This document shows, piece by piece, positions 16,286-23,524 of a stretch of 24,464 bases of DNA. A program made the translations under genes and the position numbers. Below the pieces are notes generated by a model. That model ran no database searches and was not told the DNA's origin. It worked only from the letters and a program-made list of their open reading frames with translations. The stretch's first letter is position 1, and every line of letters starts with the position of its first letter. The stretch is from an uncultured Carnobacterium sp. (GTDB taxonomy: Bacteria; Bacillota; Bacilli; Lactobacillales; Aerococcaceae), in assembly GCA_937976325.1 (NCBI GenBank), contig CALJSD010000145.1:1-24464 (forward strand), in the 5' to 3' direction.

Positions 16286-16311
16286 TCGTCTCCTAGTGTA
16301 GCACGAGACGA
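16286..16311. promoter_or_regulatory. Divergent -10 and hairpin upstream of the YnzC-family gene
   Basis: On the minus strand TACACT (16295-16300) in GTGCTACACTAG is nearly identical to the lexA -10 context GTGTTACACTAG on the plus strand, so the two divergent genes appear to share one -10 design. The box lies in the loop of a perfect 7-bp inverted repeat TCGTCTC/GAGACGA (16286-16292, 16305-16311). In the plus direction that repeat is followed by a T-run, which might block transcription entering lexA. No good -35 is visible for the minus-strand promoter. Confidence 0.4.
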
Positions 16312-16340
16312 CATTTTTTCCTAAAAATCTGAATTACATA

Positions 16341-16354
16341 CGAACATTTGTTTG
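16341..16354. promoter_or_regulatory. LexA (SOS) box
   Basis: CGAACATTTGTTTG matches the Gram-positive SOS box, consensus CGAACRNRYGTTYG, in nearly all positions, including GAAC-4-GTTT. It overlaps the -35 of lexA, so autorepression is expected. It is also in the shared region of the divergent YnzC-family gene. Confidence 0.88.
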
Positions 16355-16381
16355 ATTTCTGTTTACAAAGTGTGTTACACT
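16352..16381 (+). promoter_or_regulatory. Promoter of lexA
   Basis: TTGATT (16352-16357), 18-bp spacer, TACACT (16376-16381). The SOS box ends inside the -35. The predicted start is near 16388, directly before the AAGGAG ribosome site. Confidence 0.6.
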
Positions 16382-16405
16382 AGTCCTAAAGAAGGAGATG
16401 TTCCG

Positions 16406-17029
16406 ATGGCAAATTTAAAAGATTCAAGGCAATTAGATGTATTACAGTTTATTTATAAAGAAGTTCAAGAGCACGGTTATCCGCCAACAGTGCGTGAAAT
16501 TTGTAACGCCGTTCAGCTTTCTTCGACTTCAACCGTTCATGGCCACTTATCACGACTCGAGAAAAACGGCTTAATTCAACGTGACCCAAGTAAACCACGT
16601 GCCATTGAATTAACGATGGCGGGACTCAAAGCAATTGGCGCTAAATCAACAGCAATTCCAATGCTTGGTGTGGTAACAGCTGGTGAACCAATTCTTGCTG
16701 TAGAAGAAGCGAGTGACTTCTTCCCTATTCCACCAGAACTACAAAACGATGCAGATGATTTATTCATGCTTCGAATTAAAGGAGACAGTATGATTAACGC
16801 TGGTATCTTTGATGGTGATTCTGTCATTGTCCGTAAACAATCAACTGCCTCAAACGGTGAAATCGTCATTGCGATGACTGAAGAAGACACTGCTACTTGT
16901 AAGAGATTCTATCTAGAAAGCGACCATGTACGCCTAGAACCAGAAAACGACACAATGGACCCTATCATCTTACCGAACTGTACGATTTTAGGAAAAGTAG
17001 TTAGCTTATACCGCAGTCGTATTTTCTAA
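16406..17029 (+). CDS. lexA: SOS repressor LexA
   Basis: Repressor of DNA-damage genes that cleaves itself when RecA is active. The N-terminal winged helix covers about 1-70 (VQEHGYPPTVREICNAV and SSTSTVHGHLSRLEKNG). The cleavage bond is A92-G93 in VTAGEP, and the catalytic dyad is S128 (GDSMINAG) and K166 (TCKRFY). Each is one residue later than in the Bacillus protein (91-92, 127, 165). The length is 207. ATG 16406 is chosen because GAAGGAG lies 7 bases upstream and MANLKDSRQLDVLQFI is the family start. The longer frame from 16352 begins inside the promoter. It is the only plus-strand gene here. Confidence 0.98.
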   Translation: MANLKDSRQLDVLQFIYKEVQEHGYPPTVREICNAVQLSSTSTVHGHLSRLEKNGLIQRDPSKPRAIELTMAGLKAIGAKSTAIPMLGVVTAGEPILAVEEASDFFPIPPELQNDADDLFMLRIKGDSMINAGIFDGDSVIVRKQSTASNGEIVIAMTEEDTATCKRFYLESDHVRLEPENDTMDPIILPNCTILGKVVSLYRSRIF

Positions 17030-17035
17030 ACCAAA

Positions 17036-17075
17036 CGAAAACCTCCGTCCAATCATGGACGGAGGTTATTTTATT
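17036..17075. terminator. Bidirectional terminator between lexA and PTS IIA
   Basis: Perfect 11-bp arms AACCTCCGTCC/GGACGGAGGTT (17040-17050 and 17057-17067) with a 6-base loop. T-rich tracts follow in both directions, so it can serve the convergent lexA and IIA genes. Confidence 0.9.
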
Positions 17076-17078
17076 GCA

Positions 17079-17573
17079 TTAAGCTTTTAACGTTACTTTT
17101 CCTATTTCTGATTTTCCTTCAACAGCACCTTCTGTAGCTACCGCAATAGATTCCACTTTATCCATATTTGTAAAGAGAACCATCATCGCTGTATCTTTAC
17201 CTGCTTCTTTTAGTGCTTCTAAGTCCACAGTCGATAACACTGTATTTTCATCTACCTTTTGGCCAACTGTGACTGTTGTTTCAAAAGGGCCCCCTTTTAA
17301 TTCAACCGTATCAATTCCCATATGCACAAGCACTTCAAGCCCGCCAGATGTTTGAATCCCTACAGCGTGAAGCGTTGGGAATACATTCACGACTTCCCCT
17401 TTTACTGGAGAAGTAATTACTCCACTAGCTGGGATAACAGCAAATCCGTCTCCCATCATTTTGCCTGCAAAAACTGGATCATTCACCTCTGTAATTGGAA
17501 CAATTTTCCCTCCTGCAAGAGCAAATACTGGCACTTCTTTTTCTACTTGATTCTTTTTAAAAAATCCAAACAT
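17079..17573 (-). CDS. PTS EIIA, glucose type (Crr-like)
   Basis: Cytosolic phosphocarrier that takes phosphate from HPr and passes it to a IIB domain of the glucose superfamily. The expected phosphorylated histidine is H84 (VHMGIDTVEL) and its partner H69 (PTLHAVGI), 15 residues apart as in E. coli IIA-Glc (H75/H90). The 164-residue domain is stand-alone. The SD GGAGA overlaps the regulator stop codon and 12 bases separate the genes, so it is co-transcribed with the RpiR gene. The IIBC encoded upstream has no IIA domain, so this is its natural partner, though one such IIA can serve several transporters. Confidence 0.95.
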   Translation of the reverse strand: MFGFFKKNQVEKEVPVFALAGGKIVPITEVNDPVFAGKMMGDGFAVIPASGVITSPVKGEVVNVFPTLHAVGIQTSGGLEVLVHMGIDTVELKGGPFETTVTVGQKVDENTVLSTVDLEALKEAGKDTAMMVLFTNMDKVESIAVATEGAVEGKSEIGKVTLKA

Positions 17574-17585
17574 TTTATCGTCTCC

Positions 17586-18401
17586 TTATTCTGGTTGAAT
17601 GGCATGTAATGTATTTGAGAAAATCGAGCGTTTACGCTCCTTATCGATTTCCTTGTAGTAACTATATAAAATATCGACAATGACAAGAACTGGAAATTGC
17701 GGTGTAATTGCCGTTCCTTGCTCCAAGGCGTTTTTCATCGCAATCAGCACTAATTCGTCACAATCATGTTGCAACTCCTCGCTCTTCTTGGATGTAATCA
17801 GAACGGTTTTGGCTCCTTGTTGCTTGGCAATATTCACGGCATTCACAACACTCTCATTGGCCGACACGGTAATTCCAATCACAAGGCAATCTTCATCGAC
17901 TAATACGCGGTTCATCAGCATCGTATGTAAATCCGTAATCGCTTCGCAAATCATCCCGAGTCGCATAAATCTAAATTTCATCTCTAGCGCTGCTAAACCC
18001 GAGCTACCTTGGCCGTATATATATACGCGCTTGGCCTTACTTAGCATGTCGCACACATGAATCAGTTGTGCTTCATTGATGAGCGAGAAGGATTTGGTTA
18101 AGAGATCAGCATAATCGTCTAGCACAATTTTGGTTAAATCATTATGCAAATTCGACTCTTCTTGTTTCCCTTTTTGATAGTCATAAATAAACTGCCTATA
18201 TCCTTTATAGCCACACTTTTGAGCAAATCGTGTTAAGGATGGAATCGATACGAATAAACGTTTCGAGACTTCTTGCGCTGATAAAGATTCATTTTCCGGA
18301 ATGACTCCTAAGAAATATTTGGCAATCGTTTTTTCAATTGGCGTCAAAGTATCATAAATCGATTCAATCATCGGTGCTACTTTTTTCTCAAATGACAACA
18401 T
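17586..18401 (-). CDS. MurR/RpiR-family sugar-phosphate-responsive regulator
   Basis: A 271-residue DNA-binding regulator. An N-terminal helix-turn-helix (about 38-75, with LSAQEVSKRLFVSIPSLTRFAQKCGYKGY) is followed by a C-terminal SIS sugar-phosphate domain (about 120-250, with YIYGQGSSGLAALEMKFRFMRLG). Family members sense phosphosugars such as MurNAc-6-P, GlcNAc-6-P or ribose-5-P. Its position between the nanE-IIBC unit and IIA suggests it senses an amino-sugar phosphate. Start: the ATG at 18399-18401 has a GGGAAAAGG ribosome site at short spacing, and TTG as codon 2 is also possible. Whether it represses or activates is not visible. Confidence 0.93.
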   Translation of the reverse strand: MLSFEKKVAPMIESIYDTLTPIEKTIAKYFLGVIPENESLSAQEVSKRLFVSIPSLTRFAQKCGYKGYRQFIYDYQKGKQEESNLHNDLTKIVLDDYADLLTKSFSLINEAQLIHVCDMLSKAKRVYIYGQGSSGLAALEMKFRFMRLGMICEAITDLHTMLMNRVLVDEDCLVIGITVSANESVVNAVNIAKQQGAKTVLITSKKSEELQHDCDELVLIAMKNALEQGTAITPQFPVLVIVDILYSYYKEIDKERKRSIFSNTLHAIQPE

Positions 18402-18430
18402 AACCTTTTCCCCTTTGCATTGCTACCTTC

Positions 18431-18439
18431 ATTATAGCA
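18431..18439 (-). promoter_or_regulatory. Promoter of rpiR-IIA
   Basis: TGC-TATAAT on the minus strand, an extended -10 with a perfect hexamer (18431-18436) and no good -35. A TTCCCGGAA dyad sits about 10 bp upstream of the -10 and could be an operator. The predicted leader is about 23 nt. Confidence 0.65.
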
Positions 18440-18468
18440 CAGGTTCCGGGAAAGATTTTGTCTTTTTT

Positions 18469-18510
18469 CAAAAAATAAAAGATGGACTAATCATTAAGAC
18501 TAGTCCATCG
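18469..18510 (-). terminator. Terminator of nanE-IIBC
   Basis: A 12-pair stem (18481-18492 with 18498-18509, one G-U on the minus strand), 5-base loop, then TTTTATTTTTT. It separates the transporter unit from the regulator unit. Confidence 0.92.
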
Positions 18511-18528
18511 ATTGGTGAATTTACACGA

Positions 18529-20034
18529 CTAATCGTCTACACCTAAAATTTCGTTAATATTGTTCTTGTAAAGAATCGCTTTTGCACCGTAAATGGCTTG
18601 AATACCACCTTTAACATCTAAAACATCTACGGCTCCGATATCTTTCAACGTTGCTTTATTTACTTTTTCAACGTCTTTAACAGATACACGTAAACGAGTG
18701 ATACAAGCATCTACGTCTTCGATATTTTCTGCTCCACCTAGAGCTTCGATAATACGAACGCTATCTTGTTTCAAGCTATCGCGTGTTTCAACAACTGGTT
18801 TGTCATCTGATAATAAATCATCTTCAATACGTCCTGGTGTTGCTACATTGAATTGAGTGATGAACCATCTGAATACGACATAGTATAGACCACTCCAGAT
18901 AAGTCCAAATGGAATTTCTAATAACCAGTTTGTCTTATCGTTACCTTGCAAGATACCAAATAATGTGAAGTCGATAACCCCACCTGAGAATGTATTACCG
19001 ATAGAGATATTTAGAATATCTGCGATGAAGAAGCTTACCCCATCAAGGAATGCGTGAATAACATATAATACTGGACTTACGAATAAGAACATGAATTCGA
19101 TTGGTTCTGTAATACCAGTAATGAATGAAGTTAATGCAACCCCTAAGAATAAACCAGCGTATTTTTTACGACGTTCTTTTGGTACACAGTGATACATTGC
19201 TAAGCAGGCTGCTGGAAGACCGAACATCATTGTTGAGAAACGACCAGCGAAGAAACGAGTTCCTTCAGTAAATAAACCTACGTGATTTGGATCTGCTAAT
19301 TGAGCAAAGAAGATTTTTTGAGCCCCAGCTACTGTTTGACCAGCAACGACTTCAACACCACCCAATTCTGTATACCAGAACATTGGATAAATCATATGGT
19401 GTAATCCGACTGCCCCACATAGACGCATTAAGAATCCATATAAGAATGTACCAATAGGACCCGCTTGTGAGATATATCCACCAGTTGAAACTAATAATTG
19501 TTGGAATGGTGGCCATACTAAGAAGAAGATAGCCCCTACAAAGATAGAAGCAAATGAAGTTACGATAGGAACAAAACGGCTACCACCGAAGAATCCAAGG
19601 ACTTGTGGTAATTGAATATTGTTGTAGCGGTTATGTAACCAAACAGCGATTGAACCAACTACGACAGCACCGATAACCCCAGTATCAATCGAAGCATCTT
19701 TTGCCATAAACAAGCCAACAAGAGCTTTGATTGTAGCAGTCATTACTAAGTAACCCGTTACCCCAGCAAGTGCTGCAGTTCCTTTGTCACGTTTCGCTAA
19801 ACCGATACAGAGCCCAATACAGAGAAGAAGTGCAAGGTTTGCAAAGATAACTTCCCCAGCTTGACTCATAACTTTAAAAATTGCTTGTAAAACGTCGTTA
19901 TTTAAAACAGGATATGTGGCTACCGTTGTTGGGTTGGATAAAGCTCCCCCAATCCCTAATAACAAACCTGCTGCCGGTAAAATTGCAATCGGCAACATAA
20001 AGGCCTTCCCTATTTTTTGTAAGACTTTAAACAT
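18529..20034 (-). CDS. PTS EIIBC, glucose/N-acetylhexosamine superfamily
   Basis: Membrane permease that phosphorylates its sugar during import. The EIIC domain (about 1-395, many membrane segments) carries HHMIYPMFWYTELGG (from 212) and GITEPIEF (307-314). The EIIB domain (about 422-501) has the phosphorylated cysteine C444 in DACITRLRVSV. There is no IIA domain. The length is 501. GGGGGA lies 7 bases before the ATG; nanE ends 35 bases upstream, so they are one operon. The nanE partner points to N-acetylmannosamine or a related amino sugar rather than glucose; a comparable nanE-IIBC pair exists in the pneumococcal sialic acid region. Substrate is inference. Confidence 0.92.
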   Translation of the reverse strand: MFKVLQKIGKAFMLPIAILPAAGLLLGIGGALSNPTTVATYPVLNNDVLQAIFKVMSQAGEVIFANLALLLCIGLCIGLAKRDKGTAALAGVTGYLVMTATIKALVGLFMAKDASIDTGVIGAVVVGSIAVWLHNRYNNIQLPQVLGFFGGSRFVPIVTSFASIFVGAIFFLVWPPFQQLLVSTGGYISQAGPIGTFLYGFLMRLCGAVGLHHMIYPMFWYTELGGVEVVAGQTVAGAQKIFFAQLADPNHVGLFTEGTRFFAGRFSTMMFGLPAACLAMYHCVPKERRKKYAGLFLGVALTSFITGITEPIEFMFLFVSPVLYVIHAFLDGVSFFIADILNISIGNTFSGGVIDFTLFGILQGNDKTNWLLEIPFGLIWSGLYYVVFRWFITQFNVATPGRIEDDLLSDDKPVVETRDSLKQDSVRIIEALGGAENIEDVDACITRLRVSVKDVEKVNKATLKDIGAVDVLDVKGGIQAIYGAKAILYKNNINEILGVDD

Positions 20035-20069
20035 GTGGTTTTCCCCCTTAAACTTTAAATCAGTGATGT

Positions 20070-20756
20070 TTAATGTTTTTCTACTTGTTGAATGGCATCA
20101 ACAAATTTTTTCGTGATGAGTTGTGGTCTAGTAATCGCTGAACCGACAACGACACTATACGCGCCTAACTCAAGCACACGTTTCACCTTTTCAGGTGTAT
20201 CGATATTTCCTTCTGCGATGAGTGGATGTTTAATTCGCGCTAACACCGTTCTTAAGATTTCGAAATCATTCGCTTCGATTTTGTCGCCTTTACTTTGTTT
20301 TGTATATCCTACTAAAGTACTTCCGATAAAATCAAAACCGAGTTCATCAGCATGAATCATTTCGTCTACTGTAGAACAGTCTGCCATCAATAATTGTTCT
20401 GGATATTTTGCTCTGATTTCATGATAGAAATCATCAAGCGTTTGTCCATTTGGTCGAGTCGATGTAGTGGCATCCAGAGCAATAATCTCTGGTTTCACTG
20501 TCATCAATTCGTCAATTTCTTTCATCGTAGCGGTAATAAAGACGTCGGCATCATCATAATCACGTTTAATAATTCCAATAACTGGTAAATCGACAGCCTC
20601 TTTAATCGCTTTGATGTCAATCACTGAATTGGCACGAATTCCTTTCGCTCCTCCTTCCTGTGCAGCAACTGCCATACGAGCCATAATATAATCACTATGT
20701 AATGGTTCATGCGGCAATGCTTGGCATGATACAATTAATTGACCTTGTAATCTCAT
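20070..20756 (-). CDS. nanE: N-acetylmannosamine-6-phosphate 2-epimerase
   Basis: Converts ManNAc-6-P to GlcNAc-6-P, a step of sialic acid and ManNAc breakdown. The 228-residue TIM barrel carries the family residues K64 (IGIIKRDY), D126 (ADCST) and E182 (AEGNIDTPE), plus IALDAT (about 92-97) and VVVGSAITRP (202-211). Start ATG 20754-20756 with GGAGG five bases upstream. It is the first gene of the operon with IIBC. No nanA lyase, nanK kinase, nagA or nagB is in the window, so ManNAc-6-P would come from PTS transport of ManNAc, or from genes elsewhere. Confidence 0.96.
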   Translation of the reverse strand: MRLQGQLIVSCQALPHEPLHSDYIMARMAVAAQEGGAKGIRANSVIDIKAIKEAVDLPVIGIIKRDYDDADVFITATMKEIDELMTVKPEIIALDATTSTRPNGQTLDDFYHEIRAKYPEQLLMADCSTVDEMIHADELGFDFIGSTLVGYTKQSKGDKIEANDFEILRTVLARIKHPLIAEGNIDTPEKVKRVLELGAYSVVVGSAITRPQLITKKFVDAIQQVEKH

Positions 20757-20772
20757 AAACAGCCTCCTTCTA

Positions 20773-20846
20773 TTTTTAGTAAAACCCTTACATTTTTAGT
20801 ATACTCACCTTAGAAAACATTTTCAATATTACGTTTGTTTTTAGTA
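20773..20846 (-). repeat. Three direct repeats TACTAAAAA around the nanE promoter
   Basis: Exact minus-strand TACTAAAAA at 20773-20781, 20793-20801 and 20838-20846. The first two start exactly 20 bp apart (two helical turns). The middle copy overlaps the -10 and start site, one lies in the leader, and one lies upstream of the -35. This suits an operator for the RpiR-family protein encoded in the neighbouring operon, but the link is inference. Confidence 0.55.
20798..20826 (-). promoter_or_regulatory. nanE promoter with overlapping cre-like site
   Basis: TTGAAA (20821-20826), 17-bp spacer, TATACT (20798-20803): a strong sigma-A promoter. TGAAAATGTTTTCT on the minus strand (20812-20825) matches the cre consensus TGNAANCGNWNNCW with one mismatch (C to T at the central CG) and overlaps the -35, which would let CcpA repress the operon. 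Confidence 0.75.
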
Positions 20847-20907
20847 ACTACTTTCAGAATCAGGTACAAATCACTGAACTATCACACTTTTATAGAAATT
20901 ACTTTCA

Positions 20908-20946
20908 TCAAAAAAGCCAATCTTGTAAGAACAAGATTGGCTTTTC
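20908..20946 (-). terminator. Terminator of liaFSR
   Basis: Perfect 13-bp arms (AAGCCAATCTTGT at 20914-20926 and its complement at 20931-20943) with a 4-base loop, then a T-run on the minus strand. It begins a few bases after the liaR stop codon. Confidence 0.95.
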
Positions 20947-20947
20947 G

Positions 20948-21583
20948 TTACATTTTAATCAGTTGATGCTTGAACGCATAAATCGTTGCTTGCGTTCGGT
21001 CCTCTACTCCTAATTTTGAAAGAATATTCGATACGTGCGTCTTCACAGTCTTCAATGTGATAAACAACTCGTCTGCAATTTCTTGGTTGGATTTTCCTTG
21101 TGCAATTAGAAGTAACACTTCTAATTCACGCTGCGTTAAATCTTCGTGTAAGAAATGCTGCTGTTTCATCTGAATTCGATTCACGAGTTTATCAGTTACT
21201 TGTGGCTCAAATACGCCATCACCATTATACGTATCTCGGATGGCTTTTGCGATTTGAGAGGCAGAGGCTGTTTTTAAAATATAGCTCTTTGCTCCTGCAT
21301 TAATGGCTGGAAATACTTTCTCATCATCAATAAAGCTCGTTAAGATGATAATTTTCGCTTCTGGCCACTTTTCAAGAATTTCCTTAGTCGCTTCAATTCC
21401 ATCCATCTCCGGCATCACAAGGTCCATCAAGATAATATCTGGTTTTAAAGACAATGCTTTTTCAACGCCTTCACGACCATTTTTAGCTTCATCAATCACT
21501 TCAATATCATCTTGCATCGACAGATACGAAGACACGCCTAGTCGTACCATTTCGTGATCGTCTACTAGTAATACATTAATCAT
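20948..21583 (-). CDS. liaR: LiaR-type response regulator
   Basis: Cytosolic transcription factor of the NarL class, partner of LiaS (also called VraR or CesR in related genera). The receiver domain has D8/D9, phosphorylated D54 (ILMDLVMPEMDG), T82 (LTSF) and K104 (LKTA). The C-terminal LuxR-type HTH (about 145-205) has LTQRELEVLLLIAQGKSNQEIA and TVKTHVSNIL in order. The length is 211. The start overlaps liaS by 4 bases (ATGA type). It regulates cell-envelope stress genes and usually its own operon. Confidence 0.95.
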   Translation of the reverse strand: MINVLLVDDHEMVRLGVSSYLSMQDDIEVIDEAKNGREGVEKALSLKPDIILMDLVMPEMDGIEATKEILEKWPEAKIIILTSFIDDEKVFPAINAGAKSYILKTASASQIAKAIRDTYNGDGVFEPQVTDKLVNRIQMKQQHFLHEDLTQRELEVLLLIAQGKSNQEIADELFITLKTVKTHVSNILSKLGVEDRTQATIYAFKHQLIKM

Positions 21584-22644
21584 TGTTCATCCTCCATATC
21601 ACGACTGAGCGGAATCTTGATTTCAATTGTCGTTCCTTGATTTGGGAAGCTGACAATTTTCACCTGTCCACCGAGCCCTTGCACTCTTTCTTTCATATTA
21701 TTGATTCCATAGCTTCCTGGAAGAATTTCCTCGCTATTAAACCCAACGCCATTATCTTCTATTTTAAAAAGGACATTGGAGTCTGTTTGTCGTAAATATA
21801 CTTCTAATGTCGTTGCGTGCGAATGACGCAATGTATTCGATAGAAGTTCTTGCGCGATTCTGAAGAGATGATCTTCGACACCTTCTGGAAGTTTCACATC
21901 TTCAATATCCCAATGAATCTTCATTTGCACTTTCGTTTGTAATTCGACAAGTAATCCTTCAATACCGGCTTTCAACGATTTGCTTTCCAGTGAAATCGGA
22001 CGTAGATGTAGAAGTAATGCGCGCATTTCTGATTGTGCTTGTGAGAGAACATGTTCAATCATCTTCAATTGTTTTTGTTCCTTCTCATCAAACTTGTCGG
22101 CACGTTCGTTTAATGCAGATATCATCATCATTGCCGCAAAGAGTTGCTGGCTTACAGAATCATGCAATTCGCGAGCAATACGACGTCTCTCTTGTTCGAT
22201 AACCTGCTCTTTTGTTTCAGTCCCTAAGAACTGCGGCTTGCTTCCTAGTTGCTGTACTTCTAATGATAATTTTTCTAATCGTTCTGAAAGTGCAGCCGTT
22301 TGTTCGTAGAAATCATTTAAATCTACGACTGTTGCTTCCATAATCCAATTTGATTTATCTTCTTCTTTTACAAGTGTCGTCTTAGCTTTTTGAATCATAA
22401 GTAACTGCTCGCTAATCTTCCGCTCTGCTTGACGATTTAGGATAATCATTATAGAAGCAGTCACAAAACCAAAGAATAAAATTAATAATAAAAACAGTGT
22501 AATCGTACCAAGAATCTCTTGAATACTTAGCGTCTCTATTATTTCATAGCGAATCCATCTGCGGAATAGGAATAGGAAAACAGTACTAACAAAACTGTAA
22601 ACCGCTGAATAAAGCATCCAGCTTTTAACGAGGCGTTGCTTCAT
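21580..22644 (-). CDS. liaS: LiaS-type sensor histidine kinase
   Basis: Intramembrane-sensing kinase for cell-wall damage. Two N-terminal membrane segments (about 11-30 and 44-68) are joined by a very short outer loop, the hallmark of this group. After a coiled region comes the HisKA_3 motif RRRIARELHDSVSQQLFAA with H161 as the phosphorylated residue. The HATPase part shows IAQELLSNTLRHSHA, EDNGVGF and YGINNMKERVQGLGG. The length is 354. It overlaps liaF and liaR by 4 bases each, so the three proteins are made together. Confidence 0.95.
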   Translation of the reverse strand: MKQRLVKSWMLYSAVYSFVSTVFLFLFRRWIRYEIIETLSIQEILGTITLFLLLILFFGFVTASIMIILNRQAERKISEQLLMIQKAKTTLVKEEDKSNWIMEATVVDLNDFYEQTAALSERLEKLSLEVQQLGSKPQFLGTETKEQVIEQERRRIARELHDSVSQQLFAAMMMISALNERADKFDEKEQKQLKMIEHVLSQAQSEMRALLLHLRPISLESKSLKAGIEGLLVELQTKVQMKIHWDIEDVKLPEGVEDHLFRIAQELLSNTLRHSHATTLEVYLRQTDSNVLFKIEDNGVGFNSEEILPGSYGINNMKERVQGLGGQVKIVSFPNQGTTIEIKIPLSRDMEDEQ

Positions 22645-23375
22645 GCTTCAATCACCTCAATTTTCCCAGCGACAATCGTTGTATAAATCTTAATTTTCTT
22701 CGTGCTGCGATTGTATCCTGAACTATATAACTGAATAGATTCATTACTTAATGCGTATGTTTGGCCTTCAAATTCCACTTGACCGCCGAATGCATGATGA
22801 TGAATCATCACTCCTACCCCGTACGGAACTAGAATTCGAACACGACCAAATCCTTTTCTGATGACGATCACATTTTCCTTGGCAGGAAGAATGGTATTTC
22901 CTAAGTCGATGATGGTATCCCCTACAAGTTGTCCTGCATTAATATCATTCCACTCATATGGTTCGTTCCCCACTTCCTGATTGCCAAACCAATCATAGCG
23001 ATGGATTTCTCCAGGCGATGGAGTATCCTCGTTAGAGTTCACAAAAATATATTCTTGTCGGCCTTTCTTTGAAAAAGCCCCTGATAAAGAAGCCATCGAG
23101 AAAGTATTCTTGTCAAAGAATAACAGGAGCAGTGCACCAATCATTCCAAGCCAGATTCCAGCTGTAGATAAAAGCGGTAAAATGATAAAGAGTGCCCCAA
23201 AACACATTCCACTATTTCTTAAAAATTTAACACGTCTAAAAACAATAAAACTGAACATTGTAATAGCGACCCCAATTGAAAAGAAGATGAAGAGGCCCAA
23301 TTTTGAAGTCATTTCAATAGCGGAGACAATCACTCCCATTAATAGTACAATTAGTATTCGTTTCAGTTTATTCAT
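22641..23375 (-). CDS. liaF: LiaF-type inhibitor of the LiaRS system
   Basis: Membrane protein that keeps LiaS off in the absence of stress. The N-terminal half has about four hydrophobic segments (about 6-19, 26-46, 57-70 and 73-88). The C-terminal soluble domain has the LiaF signature VGDTIIDLGNTILPAKE and GRVRILVPYGVGV. ATG 23373-23375 (244 residues) is chosen because a near-perfect GGAGGTGA lies 5 bases upstream. The longer frame adds 19 residues from before the ribosome site. It is the first gene of liaF-liaS-liaR and overlaps liaS by 4 bases. Confidence 0.94.
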   Translation of the reverse strand: MNKLKRILIVLLMGVIVSAIEMTSKLGLFIFFSIGVAITMFSFIVFRRVKFLRNSGMCFGALFIILPLLSTAGIWLGMIGALLLLFFDKNTFSMASLSGAFSKKGRQEYIFVNSNEDTPSPGEIHRYDWFGNQEVGNEPYEWNDINAGQLVGDTIIDLGNTILPAKENVIVIRKGFGRVRILVPYGVGVMIHHHAFGGQVEFEGQTYALSNESIQLYSSGYNRSTKKIKIYTTIVAGKIEVIEA

Positions 23376-23399
23376 CTTCTCACCTCCGTTACAGGTATT

Positions 23400-23408
23400 A
23401 GTATACCA
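23400..23408 (-). promoter_or_regulatory. Extended -10 promoter of liaFSR
   Basis: TGG-TATACT on the minus strand (-10 at 23400-23405) with a weak -35. The leader would be about 18 nt. A weak -35 suits a promoter that needs an activator such as LiaR. Confidence 0.65.
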
Positions 23409-23430
23409 TCTTCTCACGTTCAATCCTATC

Positions 23431-23466
23431 ATGAATCAAAAATGAATCCATCAGACTTAAGGATGA
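23431..23466. promoter_or_regulatory. Candidate LiaR box and ATGAATC repeats upstream of liaF
   Basis: TCAGACTTAAGGATGA (23451-23466) is an imperfect palindrome around CTTAAG, centred about 55 bp upstream of the -10, where an activator would bind; it resembles LiaR/CesR boxes as I recall them. Between it and the -10 are two direct ATGAATC copies (23431-23437 and 23442-23448) exactly 11 bp apart. Binding is inferred. Confidence 0.45.
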
Positions 23467-23473
23467 AATCGTA

Positions 23474-23507
23474 CAAAAAAGAGCTAGGAATCTTCCTAGC
23501 TCTTTTC
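23474..23507 (-). terminator. Terminator of greA
   Basis: AAAAGAGCTAGGAA and its exact complement (23477-23490 and 23493-23506), then TTTTTTG on the minus strand. It begins 18 bases after the greA stop codon. Confidence 0.93.
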
Positions 23508-23524
23508 TAATTCAAATGAATCGA

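Noticed and set aside
16352..16405. Longer LexA start giving 225 residues
   Set aside because: It begins within the SOS box and promoter; the ATG at 16406 has a good ribosome site and the family N-terminus.
23376..23432. Longer LiaF start with 19 more residues
   Set aside because: The extra codons include the GGAGGTGA ribosome site and the -10 box.
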